A stretch of DNA of 64,000 nt, from the NCBI GenBank assembly GCA_003254905.1, contig QANU01067059.1, forward strand, positions 282,445-346,444, read 5' to 3'. Shown here one piece after another: positions 50,975-63,196 of the stretch; position 1 is the first letter of the stretch; every line of letters begins with the position of its first letter. A program made the position numbers and the translations under genes. The stretch comes from Nissolia schottii. Lineage: Eukaryota; Streptophyta; Magnoliopsida; Fabales; Fabaceae. The notes beneath the pieces are model-generated. The model had not been told where the DNA came from. It was given only the letters and a program-made list of their open reading frames with translations, and made no database searches.

Positions 50975-51011
<37 letters not shown>
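50975..51011. repeat. A37 homopolymer
   Basis: An uninterrupted run of 37 A on the plus strand inside the TIR element. Relative to the minus-strand transporter fragment it lies upstream and reads as T, so it is not that fragment's poly(A) tail. Confidence 0.95.
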
Positions 51012-51013
<2 letters not shown>

Positions 51014-51359
51014 GCCTGTGGTAAACTCGTACGAGTTTACCTGAGTTTACCTGATTTTATCCATAAACGAGTTTACATGCGAGTTAACTCGATTTTACTA
51101 CCTAAACTAGTAAACTCGTACGAGTTAACTCGCGATTTTGATAACTATGAGTTTAACTATTTCACATTAACATGTGTAACCCATTTTTCCAATATTTGAA
51201 GTCTTATGTATAAAGGCATGTTTCCTCGTGAAGATGTATAAGGAAAATAATAGAAAGAATAGTTAGTTTTTGAAGAACTAGAACTAAACATTTATATGTT
51301 GCGTTGATCTTCCTCTATTGTTCTAGTCTTATGTAATTTATAACACATTATCAACGCTA

Positions 51360-52440
51360 TCAAGGAGGAGAAGATCGACGGATCAGATGATGACTCAGTG
51401 CCGGAGCCACTAGAAATAAGAGACTCTGAATACGTCAAAACAGAGGAGGAAGACGAAATTGAAGAAGAGGAAGAGAGCCTCGATTCACATGCGAGAGTTA
51501 CATGGTCCTTCGGAAAGAGTTTGGGATTGATGGTGGAGGCTGATGAAGAAAGACTCATTGACTACATCAAAGCAAAGCAACTAGCTAGGAAAGAGAAGAA
51601 AAACCCTCTGCTTTGGAAAAAATGAAGATTGGAAATCAAGCAGAAAAGAAGGGGAACAGGTAAGAGTCCCCCTTCTCTATGAGAATCCTATCCTAAAATG
51701 TGAGGGGCATGGGGAGCCTAGCGAAGGTGAGTAGGGTGAAAAAAAAGCAGTGAGTTAAAGGAAACCGAATTTACTCAATTTAACTGAAACAAAGAGGTCA
51801 GTATAAATAATTTTTTTTTGTTAGAAGATTATGGGAGAGTGATGATTTTTCCTAGGAGTGGAAGAAATTGGACAATAGGAGAATTTTTGATAAATTCAAC
51901 CATTTAAAGAAGCCAATGAGAACATGGAACAAGAAACAGTTTGCGAAAATTGACCAAAACATTTTAGCAGTAGAAGATGAAGTGTTGAAGCTAGATATTT
52001 TGGTGAAAAAAGGAAGGTTAGATGAAGTTCTTATCGCTAGAAGAGCTGCTTTGATGGCACAATGCGAGAAGTGGTATGTAAGGAAAGACAGTTATTAGAA
52101 TCAGATGTCATGGGATAAAATGGCCAAGCAAATCAACAAAAAGATGAAGTACTTCCACTCATTGGCAAACACTTAGAAGAAAAGGAAATTGGTGGTGGTG
52201 TGTGTTGATGGTATGCTCCTTATACTTTTTGGATATTGGGGAGGGAAGAGCCTGAAGGAACTTGAATTTCCCCGTAGAGAAATGAGGGGCATAGAGGAAG
52301 ACCTTTGCTTCTTTGTCACTAGGGAAGTTGAAGCAAAGAAGTTGGATGCAAAGGAAGTTAACCCAGAGGTGCTCATTCCATTGTTAGATGGTGGGATCGG
52401 AAGAGATAATGGGCAGCTTGAACCATGAAAGACCACTCGT
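51360..52440 (+). mobile_element. LINE ORF2 fragment, plus strand
   Basis: Three pieces keep the order of a plant LINE. An acidic segment with ARVTWSFGKSLGLMVEADEE lies at about 51490-51550. An endonuclease start (MRILS, stop, NVRGMGSLAK) lies at about 51680-51730. The region between endonuclease and RT (FDKFNHLKKPMRTWNKKQF, RRAALMAQCEKWYVRKDSY) lies at 51868-52098, followed by KMKYFHSLA at about 52140. Most of the endonuclease and all of the RT are missing, so it is an internally deleted remnant. Confidence 0.7.
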
Positions 52441-52479
52441 CCTACTAGCAAATGGAGAAGGAACTAGGTCTCCTTGGAA

Positions 52480-52930
52480 GCATAGTCCACTCTGCGTGAC
52501 CCGCAAGTTTAACGAGTTCAACTCGTAGACCACTCCATTATTTATTTATTTAATTAATTTATTACTTACTTATTTATTTTTCACACAATACCCAACATCT
52601 AAAATAAAAAATAAAAAGTACTCAAAATTTAAGTCTAACCCAACATGATATTTTTTTTTGGTCAAGATTAAGAATGAATTTTTTGGTCATGTTTCAATTT
52701 TTTTTCATCAATTAAGATTAAAATCTTTAATTCTAATTAAAAATTCCAAAAATTAATAATGTGGGTCAGCCCGCGGACCCCACGGGCTATGCAGTGCGAC
52801 CCGTGGGCTTGGTTAATTGTTAGTTCATTTATTTCGCAGACCAACTCTTTCTGATCCATTTAATTTTAATATGTTTCGAACCGAGTTAAACGGACCGGGT
52901 TAGCCCGCATACCCACCTTTACTGGAAAGT
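52480..52930. mobile_element. Possible hAT-like remnant
   Basis: The right border read in reverse (agtaaaggtgggtatgcggg) and the GC-rich gacccg/cgggc words at 52485-52530 and 52765-52815 resemble the ends of plant hAT elements that start c/tAG-ggtgg-...cgggc. No target duplication was identified and the left end is unclear. Confidence 0.3.
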
Positions 52931-55449
52931 AACAAAAATTATTAAAATCTCATAAGTTAAAATAAGTGGCTCAACTGTTTAACCATAAAATTTGTTTAGT
53001 TTATAGAAATATTAAAAGGAAAAAAGGGGAACAAATATCTCATTCGTTGAAAGGTAATGCATTTAAGAAACGTTATTTAACCGATTTCACTATTGAATTA
53101 CATGCTTTATATAATATATTAATATATCTAATAACACCACCATTCCTAATATATTAATATATCTAATAACACTATCATAATGTGTTTGGATAAAATAATT
53201 TTGAAATTCAAGAAATTTAAAATGCAAGAGAATGCAAATACATCAATTAAATTTCTTTCAATCTTAAAATTTGTTGTTTGGATAAAATAATTACATATAT
53301 TCATTTGCACATTACTTTGTGATAGAATATTTATAAGGGGTTGATTGCATTTAGAGAAGAGACTTCTCAAGCAAGCTTTTTATATTTTTGGTAAGTGAAA
53401 TGTGCATATAAAGATGATTGGTGTACTAAGAGGCAGATTGGTTATGTAGGTGGACAGGCATAATGGTATTTATTTTCATTTTATTTATTTTTTAAAACTT
53501 CTAAAAATCTAATAGAATATTTTATTGAAGTGGTATTATCATAATCTCTTGATTCGATAAATTATGAAAATAAATGGAACTTCAAAAAATTATTAAAACA
53601 AAACTATTGATTAATCAATTTTAATAGAGTTTCATTTAGAACTTGAGACATGTGGTTAAGTGAAAAAGAGTTCATCATTCTTTAATCAAATGTCAGAGAT
53701 TTTATTTTTAACTTCGAATATGAAAAAACTTTACATCTTTAGACTAATTATTTCATTTTTAAAAGTTCTTATAAGTTAACTAAAAATTAACCATTATGCT
53801 CTTATCGATGAACATCCTAATTATGTAAATAAAAAAAAAAAAAGAATTTCATTTCACCATGTATCACCAACTCAACAATTCCGTCCACTGCAGAATTGTA
53901 TGCTGTAAATGGCATAAAAGGGATAAGAGTGAATCCCATTAAATGTGGACACATTTTATTATTTGAGATTTTAAATATGAAATCTTAAAATTATGATCAA
54001 ACAAAAATTTCACTTGCAGAAGTCCCAAATCTAATGGAATAGAAATATTAGTAGATTATTAATTAAAAAAATAATAATCGTAAATTTACAGCAAGATCCA
54101 GCTATGTGACAGCTTAGAACGAAGAAAGATAGGACCCACATATCTGCATCTGGAAGTGGTCCACATCAGCAAAGGACGTGACGTGTTCATGGACTTTTTT
54201 TTTTGGTAAATTGTTCGTGGAAGTGAATTTTTGAAAAGTATTCTGAAAGTAATATTCTTAAATTTAATTTAAATTTTCTTAAATGATACACTAAATTTAA
54301 TTTGAAAAACATAAATATTTATTCAAACTAGATGGCCACTTGATGGTAAACTGTAATCTCATTCAAACTTTGCTGGTTATATCAGGATTTAAATATTGAA
54401 AATGTCAAGAAAGACCTTTACTACTTACCAATTAACCGATTACCTCGGTTTTAATTTACGTTCAGAATATTTGTTCAATTTATATTTTAATCTAGCATTA
54501 ATAATATTAATAGTTTTTTTTATATTAATGACAAAATGAGACTGTAATAGAAAGAATATTATATCATTGAATACTAGAGTTATTTCGTTCATTAAGAAAA
54601 ATTATATTAAAATTTATTTTTCTTTAACTCCTATATTAATTCGTAAAAAACAAATAAAATATTTTTGATGTGATGAAAAGACAAATAAATTGAAGCAGAA
54701 AGAATATTATTTCTATCTAAATTTTAAGCAATTTCTTAAAAAAAAGAATTAATTTGTATCTATTAAATGTATAAAAATATTTTACACTATTATTTAACTA
54801 TGTAGTGTCACATAAGAAAAATTTGTTAACTATTATTTTTAAGATTCCAACCATTTTAAAAGTCTTCAAAATAATAATATATAATTAGATAATAATATAA
54901 AATTCTTTAAATCTTACAAATTAATATCAATGAAAATATATAAATAGTTATATTACTATGATGACACGTGGTGATGTTCTAGGTGCATGTGTGGACCTCA
55001 TGTTGAAGGGCAAGTGGACCAAACTCACAAGGGAGGGAGAGCTTCTGGATTGGGCCTTTAATCTCCCATCATTGCAAAAGTGGCCGCCTCTACCACTGCA
55101 CGCGTGTGCCTCACATGTACGTCCCTTTCATCCCATCAATTTTCATTAATACCCTAAATTGTCACTCGAAAATTTTAAGTCGATGAAATTAATTTTTTAT
55201 AAACATTTCGGCTAAAGTGGTCTTTGCCTAATTTAAAACTAGCACACGTTAGTCTTAAGTTAAAATGTTTAATAAAAATATGTTTACATACAACATGTCA
55301 CCATCAAATATATTTACATCACCCATAACACATATTTCACCCTCGTATTGTAGACTGTGTTTTGTCCCAATTACTCCTTATTAGCACATACATTTTGCCC
55401 CTTATTACTCTCCTTAAGCACATGCATAATTTCACTTACGATAATTGAA
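52931..55449. other. AT-rich intergenic region
   Basis: No gene recognised. A 63-codon frame at 54958-55149 is somewhat GC-richer than its surroundings but matches nothing I know. A direct repeat (cctaatatattaatatatct style) occurs at about 53120-53165. Confidence 0.55.
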
Positions 55450-55616
55450 GAAAAAAAAATCAATAACCCTAACCGCAAATATGGTTTAACGGTAAAAATG
55501 AAATAAGTTTAATAATAATACATCATCCTAAGCGAGGATAACTGCGTACACAAGGTCTCAAACTCGGGATCTTATTTAAGCGATACCATGCCGCTTACCA
55601 CTTGGACCAACTCCCG
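55450..55616 (-). mobile_element. tRNA-derived SINE-like sequence
   Basis: Read on the minus strand from 55616 it starts cgggagttggtccaagtgg. It has an A-box-like word (tggtccaagtgg, 55608-55597) and a B-box-like word (gtttgagac, 55563-55555) about 33 bp apart, as in RNA polymerase III promoters of tRNA-derived SINEs. After that it runs into a TAT-rich segment and a T-rich/poly-purine end near 55450. It does not fold as an intact tRNA by eye. Ends are approximate. Confidence 0.5.
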
Positions 55617-55880
55617 ATAGTAAGTTATCCTCATTTTTAATAACACTTGTTCCCTCTCCCCCTTAGTTAGTATACTCTTTTTACTTATTTATTAAATAAG
55701 GTAAGAATATCTAGATTTTCTAAATGAACAATTATTTGAAAAAAAAATGAATTTGATGTTCTTAAGTCAGATGATAGAAATTAAAAGTCAATTTAATTGA
55801 AAAATATTTAATTACATCATTTTTAATAATTAACTAAATCAATGAAATATTTAAGAGAGTGTTTAGTATAAAATAAGAGT

Positions 55881-56099
55881 TATGCTACACGTACACCAAA
55901 AATCATACACTATACATACATCCCGTACTTATATACATAAAGTTTGTGTTTTAACTCATGTAATGTTTGTGCACTTAATTAAGTATAGTTGAGAGTATCA
56001 TTTACAAGTTTGTAATGTTTGTGCACTAGTGAAAATAAAGTTTGTGCATTACTAATAGTATATGTATGGATGTATAAAATTGGGTGTACATGTAGCATT
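55881..56099 (+). mobile_element. ~220-bp MITE, copy 2
   Basis: Same family as 29551-29769, in the opposite orientation. The terminal repeats are clear here: atgctacacgtacac on the left and, read in reverse, atgctacatgtacac on the right, differing at one base. Interior words aaagtttgtgtt and aatgtttgtgcactta are shared. There is no open frame. A target duplication could not be assigned. Confidence 0.85.
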
Positions 56100-56518
56100 T
56101 TTGATAAAATAATCTATCTAGATTACTAACTTTTAAATTACTTGGTAATTCAATTATCTTCGAAGTGGTAATTTTAATTATTTCTGTAAGAGGTGTTTGT
56201 TTAGATTATTATCACTTAAATAATCTTAAAACTTTTATTTTGACTCATATATCCCCAATTCTACAAATACAAACATCCCTCTTTTTCTAAGACCCCCTCT
56301 ACCACCTTCATTGCCACCACTACCACTACTTGTCACCCACCATCACCATCGCTACCACCACACCACCACCACCTAGACGAATGTAAATACTCTGGTTTGT
56401 GAAAATATTTTATTAAGAATTAAATTTTTTGGATAAACCCTTGAGTTGCTTTTAGATTACTTCCCTAGATAGCTAATGTAATTTTTTGTTCTCAAAGGAT
56501 CTAAATATTTCTCTTATA

Positions 56519-56519
56519 C

Positions 56520-56566
<47 letters not shown>
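56519..56566. repeat. Compound (GT)n(TA)n microsatellite
   Basis: gtgtgtgtgtg followed by about 35 bp of perfect ta repeat. Confidence 0.95.
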
Positions 56567-56569
<3 letters not shown>

Positions 56570-59500
56570 GATTGCAACACCATTTTCCAAATTTGTTCAT
56601 GGTTTTCACCGTCTCATTTTACTCATTTCAATTTTAACTAATCTGCAAATTGCATTAGGTGAATTTCTATTTTACCAATTTAATTTTTTTTTCTCTTATT
56701 ATGATTTTTCTTCTATTATTCTACATGTGCTGGGCTTAACAATTTCATTTCAAAGATTTGTACTGCCCCTAACGTTTTAGTTCACTCTGCCGATAATCAA
56801 GACATTCATTAATGTGCATACAGATGTTACAACAAAGTAATTCCAGAGAAATGATAATTTACGTGTTTCAACATAATAAAATCGCATAAATGTTTGGGGC
56901 TACGGATGTAGGACCGGTTGCTTTCATAACTTAAAATGGCCTTATAAAATGCATGTGAGGAATGCATGTCAGCAATACACAAGTTGATATTCATTCACTT
57001 CTTCAACTCTTAATATGGTATCAGTAATTATTTTTTCCACTTCTCTAGCTCAACCTCTGCACCTTGCTCCGCGTTCTTTTTGCAGAAACTCTTGGCTTCT
57101 TCCAACTCTTCAGGACTTGACTTGTTTTGTTTGCAATAATGATCGATTAGGAAAGTGTTTCACATCTATTTTTTGTTGTGATTTTGCATAATATTTGTAG
57201 TGTATGCACGAGTAATCTTTTAAAGTCACTTGGGTTTGTAATAATATTACGAGAGATTTTTTTTAATTCTTGAATGAGTATCCCAATGAGTAGAGATCCA
57301 AAGAAGAGATAATACATTGCTTTTATCGTTACCCTGTTGATAGTGTGATGGATGAGGAAAATAGAGTTTTTAAAGAAATTTTTTTAACAATGAACGGAAT
57401 TGCATTTGTGGGGCGTTTTTTGGCGGATCACTAGGTAAAATTATATTGAGAGTGGTTGTCGTGTTATTATTTATTTAGTTTTAACCTAATGTTGTTTTTG
57501 TGTTCACTTTAGACATGGTATTTATGGGATTTTGTTGAATAGTACTTTACTAATTTTTTTGCCTTAATTTGTTTGGGGTGCTGGATACCCATTTTCCTCT
57601 CTAAAAAAATATGACTTGTGTTCTTAAAAAAAGTTTTTTCATGACAGATTTTAACGAGGTCTATTTTCCTTCATGTTGAACATTGTTGAGTCGCAGTGAC
57701 TTTAATTGTATTTCATTGTAAACGTTTGCTCATTTTAGATTTGTCTAATAAAATAAAATGCATGATGTATAAAAATAAAGTAGCATCCATATTGTGCTTA
57801 GCAAGTTGGGGGAAACATATTGTTGATCCTAATTAATTAAGTCTCAACTCATAGTTCAATATATATCAAGCTTCATGAATAAATTGGCTAGTTATTTCTA
57901 ATTGTGTGAATAATCTAAGCTAAAGAATCATGATATCGTAACAACTTAATTTAATAATCTCTGAACAATCATGTTTATAAAAGTATAAAATTTACGCTAT
58001 AAATCCTATTATAATTGGACTCCACACTTTATTAAGTGTGATTGTCCAAGAATTATGAAATTAAGTTGTGATTTATCTAAACTAAATTGGTTTGATATAT
58101 AGAGCCAGCGGAGCATACGTTCAAGTGAGGAAGAGCCATTTTCATTTCTCCTTTCTTACAAACACATCCAAAGCGCACATGGTGTCGAAATAAACAGCTA
58201 CACTTGGCATATTGTTGAGTTTTATACTTACTTTTCTGAGGGAAACGTGGAGATTGGTAGTGTAATGTACTCACTGTTCTTTCTGTGTCCCTCTTCGGTT
58301 TGGAACAATAATTATCCCTTTCTATCTATGCAGCACTAATCATGGCATCTTAAGAACATGATTGCTAAAAGTCAAAAACCCAGTTGCAGTTAAACAATTA
58401 AAGGCATGAAAGAAAAGTAACCTAAAATTATTGGATTGTGTCATGCAATGTGGCAGGGAGACTGTAAATGACACGTACTGCGAACTATGAGCACTACCCG
58501 CAATTGTTCCCAGCCATTTCTTTTATTGAGGGAGGGAGGGAGATTAATGGGAAAAGGGATGCAAAATTTTAAAGCGAATATTTTATTAATATATTATTTG
58601 GATAAAAAGAGAAAATTATAAGAAAGAAAATAGTATTTTTCTTTTGATGGTTTGGTTTGAATGTAAGAAAAAGAGAGCAAAGAAAATGCAATGACCTATC
58701 CATTAAAAATAGTTGTTTAGCTCTTAATAAAACACATTTTTTTAATTTACAATCTAATAAAAAAATAATTTTTGTCTTCTTATTTTTATCTCATCAGTTA
58801 AAAATGTCACGTCTTAATCCACACATCCATCTCCCCCACTAACTCTATCTCCTTGAAGTAAAGTGACGGGAACTCACGGAGGCACGTGAGCAGTGCTTCC
58901 CCCGCATGGTGGTGATGGTGATTTCATGGTGGTGTTGTGCGAACAATGCGGCTGAGAGAGAGAGAGAGAGAGAGAGAGAAACTTGCAAAGTGGAAGAAGC
59001 TTCTTCTATTTCTTCCCCAAATCCTATGCTCTCACTCTCCCTCACCTCTTCATCTTCATTTCTCACTCAAGGTGCTGCTCTTAAAGCATACAAGCAATGA
59101 TAAGGTGAATAGAGATGATAAGTGACAGAGATGATGATTTGTTGAGAGGTACAAATCGCACCTTGTTAGGTTGAAGAAGAAGACGATTTGGTTTACTAAG
59201 ATTTAGGAATTTATGGTTCAACTTAGTTTTTTTTATTATGGGTTGCTTTTGATGGCTTTTTGGGGATTTGGTTTTGTGGTTTATGGACTGCTTCTGATTT
59301 GGTCTATTGAGATTTGGAGAAGAATACAATTGTTTTGGCGATTTGGGGATTTGAGAGGAAAAATTCTTTTAGTGGAGTCCACTATAAAGTTTTCTTTCTT
59401 TTCATTTTCTCTTGATATCCAAAAAAGAGAAAAACCAAGTTTTTTATTCATTTTTGCTTTTTCATTTTCTTTTCTCTTGTTTTCTTCTTAATCAAACAAA

Positions 59501-61680
59501 TGCTGAGGATTTCACTTTAGAAGAGAAAGTGAAGGATTTAAGCCATTAGGTCAATAAAATAAGTTTTGTGTATGAATCTAACGTCATTTAGGGTATAAGT
59601 TGTCATGTGCTTTTTTAAAGTGAAATTTGCTTTAGATATCTCCACTTTAGATGATCATTTTCTATGAGAATGGGGATGCTCGGGTTGGAGATCAATGAGT
59701 GGAGAATCAAACACGAGTGTGATATTATGATGTTCCGCCAAATTGTCTCTGTGCCTTATCTCTCAACTATAATTTTGTCCATGCTTAAAGAGGGATTATG
59801 GTGACCTTTTTATTTCTCACATGTATTCTCTTATTTGAGGTGATTTTAATTTGAGTAGTTGTGGTTCATAGAATATGAATTAGAGTTTGAATTTGAGATC
59901 ACTAATCAAGAGAAATGAGCACCAACACCTTCAATATCAAACACAAAAAGATGTACTTTTACCAACGTTTGATCAATTGATGTAGTTTATTATTTAATTT
60001 TAAATAAGGTGTAAGGTTTGTGTCATATGAATGAAATAGGTAACACTTGAATAAACTTGAACAATTTTAGCGCACGAGTTTTGTTTCATAGAAAAAGATT
60101 CGTCCTTCACGACCAAAAAGAAAATGAAAGATTAATCCTTTTAATATAGATATGTTATCTCTAAGTATTTTGCATGGAACATGGTGCTAACTCACATCAC
60201 ATTCAATGGATATGATTTCAATGACACTCACACTCCTTTAAATCTTATATAATGGTAGATTATAAGGTGTGAGTTAGCTAATTGTCCATATAAAATGATT
60301 CCAATTAATAGTACAACTCATTTCAATATGGACAAAATAATACAAAAAATAAATGTAGAAAATACACATAGAAAATTTTTGACCAAAAAGATATTATTTA
60401 CTATTAATGATATATATATATATATATATTTCAATATGAAAATAAATTATTTCTAGTAGCAACAAACTACTGAACACGTGTTAAACAACTTAGGGCCCAT
60501 TTAGATTACAGTGCTTATGGCTTTTTTTAACTTCTTGATAGTCAAAAGTTAAATTGAACTATTTAGATTGAATTAGTTGTTTACACTTTTACTTCCCGAA
60601 AAGCTATTTCACAAGCTTATGAAGAGCCTGTTTGGGTATATAGATTAATTAAGCACTTATATAAAAATACCTTTTAACAAAAGATCTTACATGAGCAATA
60701 ACTTTTGAAAAGGTTAATATGTTTGGATAGACAATAGCAAAAGTGCTTGTTTTCAAATTGTAGTGTTTAGCTACACAAATCTTAAAGTGCCTTTATTTAT
60801 AAACAAAAAAGTAACTTAAATTAATATAATTAAAATATTTAACTTATTATTCTTATGTTTTTAAAAAATATTAAGTTATTCATCAAATATTTATTAGTTT
60901 TATTTTATAGTTTATTTTCATATATAAATTTATAGTACAAAGCTGTGTAAAAAAAATGTAACAATGAGATAAAGATTTTTTTGAAAGAAGTTTGATAACA
61001 AAATCAAGAATTTAGGATCAAGACAATTGACGCCAATGCTAAGCCTATGCTGAGCTTATGCTAGGAGGAATAGGAACAAAGCTGAGCCTATGCTGACGCC
61101 AAATTCTTTCTTTATGCTTCTAATATCAAGAATTTAAAATCAAAACAATTAAATTTACAGTACAGAGCTAAGCTTATGCTAGGAGACACTTTTTTGTTTT
61201 TGGACAGAATTGGACCTTTTCATTAGTTGAGTCCACTATTAACGGACTTTAGATTTTGGTCCTGTCTCGAGAAGTATATACCCGAATAGTAACAAGTCCA
61301 TACGTACCATTTTCAGTCCACAATAACGGCCCGGTGTGGTGATAAAAACATTAAAAAAAAAACAACATTTTGACGGAAAAAAAAATAAATTATCACCTCC
61401 TGCTTACTAAACAAAAACTTAAATCAACTGAACTATGAGAGCTTAGTATATATGTTTATGCCCCTCTACTTATTAAAATTAAAATATATCCTAAAAAGGC
61501 AGAACTAGTGATCCATTCCCCTGTTGGCGCGTTCCAGAATGGCTTGACCTAAACGGAGTAGGTAGTTAAGGTCGACGCATGACACGTGGCGGTCTTCCCT
61601 TCATATATCATGATCTTTTTTTTTTTTTAAAAGAAAAAAATTAAAAACAGAAAAAGCCAACACACGCACACACACTCTCG
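56567..61680. other. 5.1-kb AT-rich intergenic region
   Basis: No gene recognised. It holds a (GA)n tract at 58953-58979, a (TA)n at about 60411-60430, and the word tggtatcag at 57016-57024, which resembles a retrotransposon primer-binding site but stands alone. Around 60485-60780 it has gggcccatttagatt / agcctgtttgggtat phrases typical of MITE ends. A small local duplication lies at 61005-61180. The last roughly 100 bases are probably the Di19 promoter. Confidence 0.5.
58953..58979. repeat. (GA)n microsatellite
   Basis: Perfect ga dinucleotide run of 27 bp. Confidence 0.95.
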
Positions 61681-61857
61681 TGCCCGAAGGTCGGTAGAGA
61701 CTCTATTTCTTTCTATATATCTCTCTCTATACTTTTTCTTACACTCCCTCTCTCTCTCTCTCTCTCCTCTCTTCGCTCCTCTTCCTTCCTTCGGTTATCT
61801 CCACAGCTTAGGGTTCCGTCGTTGACGCCCTTTCCTTCCCTTCACTTCCATCCCCCA
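61681..61857 (+). promoter_or_regulatory. Probable 5'UTR of the Di19 gene
   Basis: A CT-rich leader (ctctctctctctctc at about 61747-61765) runs directly up to the start codon context cccccaATGGAC. It contains agcttagggttccg at about 61806, a partial telo-box-like word. The transcription start is not determined. Confidence 0.5.
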
Positions 61858-63196
61858 ATGGACTCCGATTCCTGGATTTCCGCCCGCCTCTCCAACGCCT
61901 CACGCCGTTACACTTCTCGATCCGGTCCGTTACCCCTTTTCATTTCTTCTTCCCCTTCACCACAAAATTGACGGATTTTATGATTATTGTGAGATTATAA
62001 TATTGTTTTTGTGTGTCGCAGATCTGTATGTTGGTGGCTACGAGGATTCTGACGGCGGCGGCGATGATTTCAGGGCGGAGTTCCTTTGCCCCTTCTGCGC
62101 TGAAGAGTACGACGTCGTTGGCCTCTGCTGCCACATTGACGAGGAGCACCCTCTCGAAGCCAAAAACGGGGTATTTAGTACTTTTTTTTTCCCTTTTCTT
62201 TTTGTTTTTTCGATTTCCCATTCCCAAATATTTGAGCTTTTATAACTTTTTCAACTTCATTTCTGTAATCGACAAAATGATGTGAGGAATAAAATAATAA
62301 GTCTCTCGGCGTGAGCTTAAATGACTCGTGTTACAGCACTCTCGTACTCTCAGGTTCATTTTATGATCACTTATAAAAAATTATTAGGGTCTTAAATTAT
62401 GAAAATTTGTTTTGAGGGACCAAAATCAGAAGGTAATTGGGACCAAAAAAAATACATATTTCAGCTTAATAATAGGTAAAGGGAAAAAATTGTGGATTAT
62501 TATTATTTTCCGTTGTTGGATTGAGTCCAATTATGTATTTAGTGGAAAGAAGCATATGAAGGGTGAACTTAGGAATTTTGTCTGTATCCTGTATAACGAA
62601 AGTGTACGCCTGCGAAGGAAAAATGATATGCCTTGTAGGGTATGGCGTCGGACTGTAACAATTTCTTTATGCTAATAATAACAATTAATGATTATTACTA
62701 TTATTATTTTGTTCTGGCTGTCATGTTTCAACTTGTGCATAATCGAATATGAATGAGTTGAAGGAGTGGTCCTGCTTGGGTTAGTGAGGGCGACGACTTG
62801 ATGAGTGCTACTAGGAGAGGAAAATATTGGTTCTTTTGGAAGTTGTGTTTGTGTGTTGAAGTAAAGTTTCTGCCAACTTTTGTTTGATGCACACACTGAC
62901 CTACCTAACATGTGTGGTGCTTGTTATTTGAGGCATATTTACGTAGGATGGAGTGTTTTTCCCCCCTCATCTTTTTTGAGTGGTGTCCAGAGTTTTTCAC
63001 TTGCTGAGGTGTAGTTGGCCTTCGTTTTTTTTATTCGTTTTGTTTTGTTTTGTTTTTTTTTTCAATTTCTATTTGTGTGCTGACTATGATTGTTTGGTTG
63101 GGTTGCTCATGTTTTCAGGTATGTCCGGTTTGTGGGAAAAGGGTGGGGATGGATCTTGTTGGACATATTACCACGCAACATGGGAACTTTTTAAGA
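61858..63196 (+). CDS. Di19 (drought-induced 19) family zinc-finger protein, first three exons (3' part outside window)
   Basis: Di19 proteins are small nuclear plant proteins with two unusual Cys2/His2-type zinc fingers, linked to drought, salt and light responses. Exons are 61858-61924, 62022-62170 and 63119-63196. The 98 residues begin MDSDSWISARLSNASRRY, the family's standard N-terminus. The first finger uses C45, C48, H60 and H65 (CPFC, CCHIDEEH), and the second uses C74, C77, H88 and H93 (CPVC, GHITTQH). Intron 1 and intron 2 are GT-AG. The third intron begins ATATCCTTTT at 63197, a U12-type donor, and the remaining exons (basic RKRK segment, Di19 C-terminal domain) lie beyond 64000. 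Reading on through this donor would give a hydrophobic nonsense tail, so I end the exon at 63196. Confidence 0.88.

Larger units (their letters stand above)
50224..51148. mobile_element. TIR element carrying a host gene fragment (Pack-MULE-like)
   Basis: The left end (tatggttatcaaacccgcga) and the right end read in reverse (atagttatcaaaatcgcga) are inverted repeats. Both sides continue with many gagtt/aactcg words (50235-50320 and 51020-51135). Flanking 9-mers aagtctaac (50215-50223) and gagtttaac (51149-51157) agree at 7 of 9 positions, suggestive of an aged 9-bp target duplication. The interior holds a minus-strand fragment of a sugar transporter gene and an A37 run. Terminal repeats plus captured coding sequence are the definition of a Pack-MULE-type element. 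The class is an inference; the TIR similarity itself is visible. Confidence 0.6.

Noticed and set aside
50971..51011. A37 run as a poly(A) tail of a processed pseudogene
   Set aside because: It lies on the wrong side of the minus-strand transporter fragment and inside the TIR element.
54958..55149. 63-codon frame MMTRGDVLGAC...
   Set aside because: Short, no homologous family recognised and no neighbouring exons; cannot be supported as a gene.
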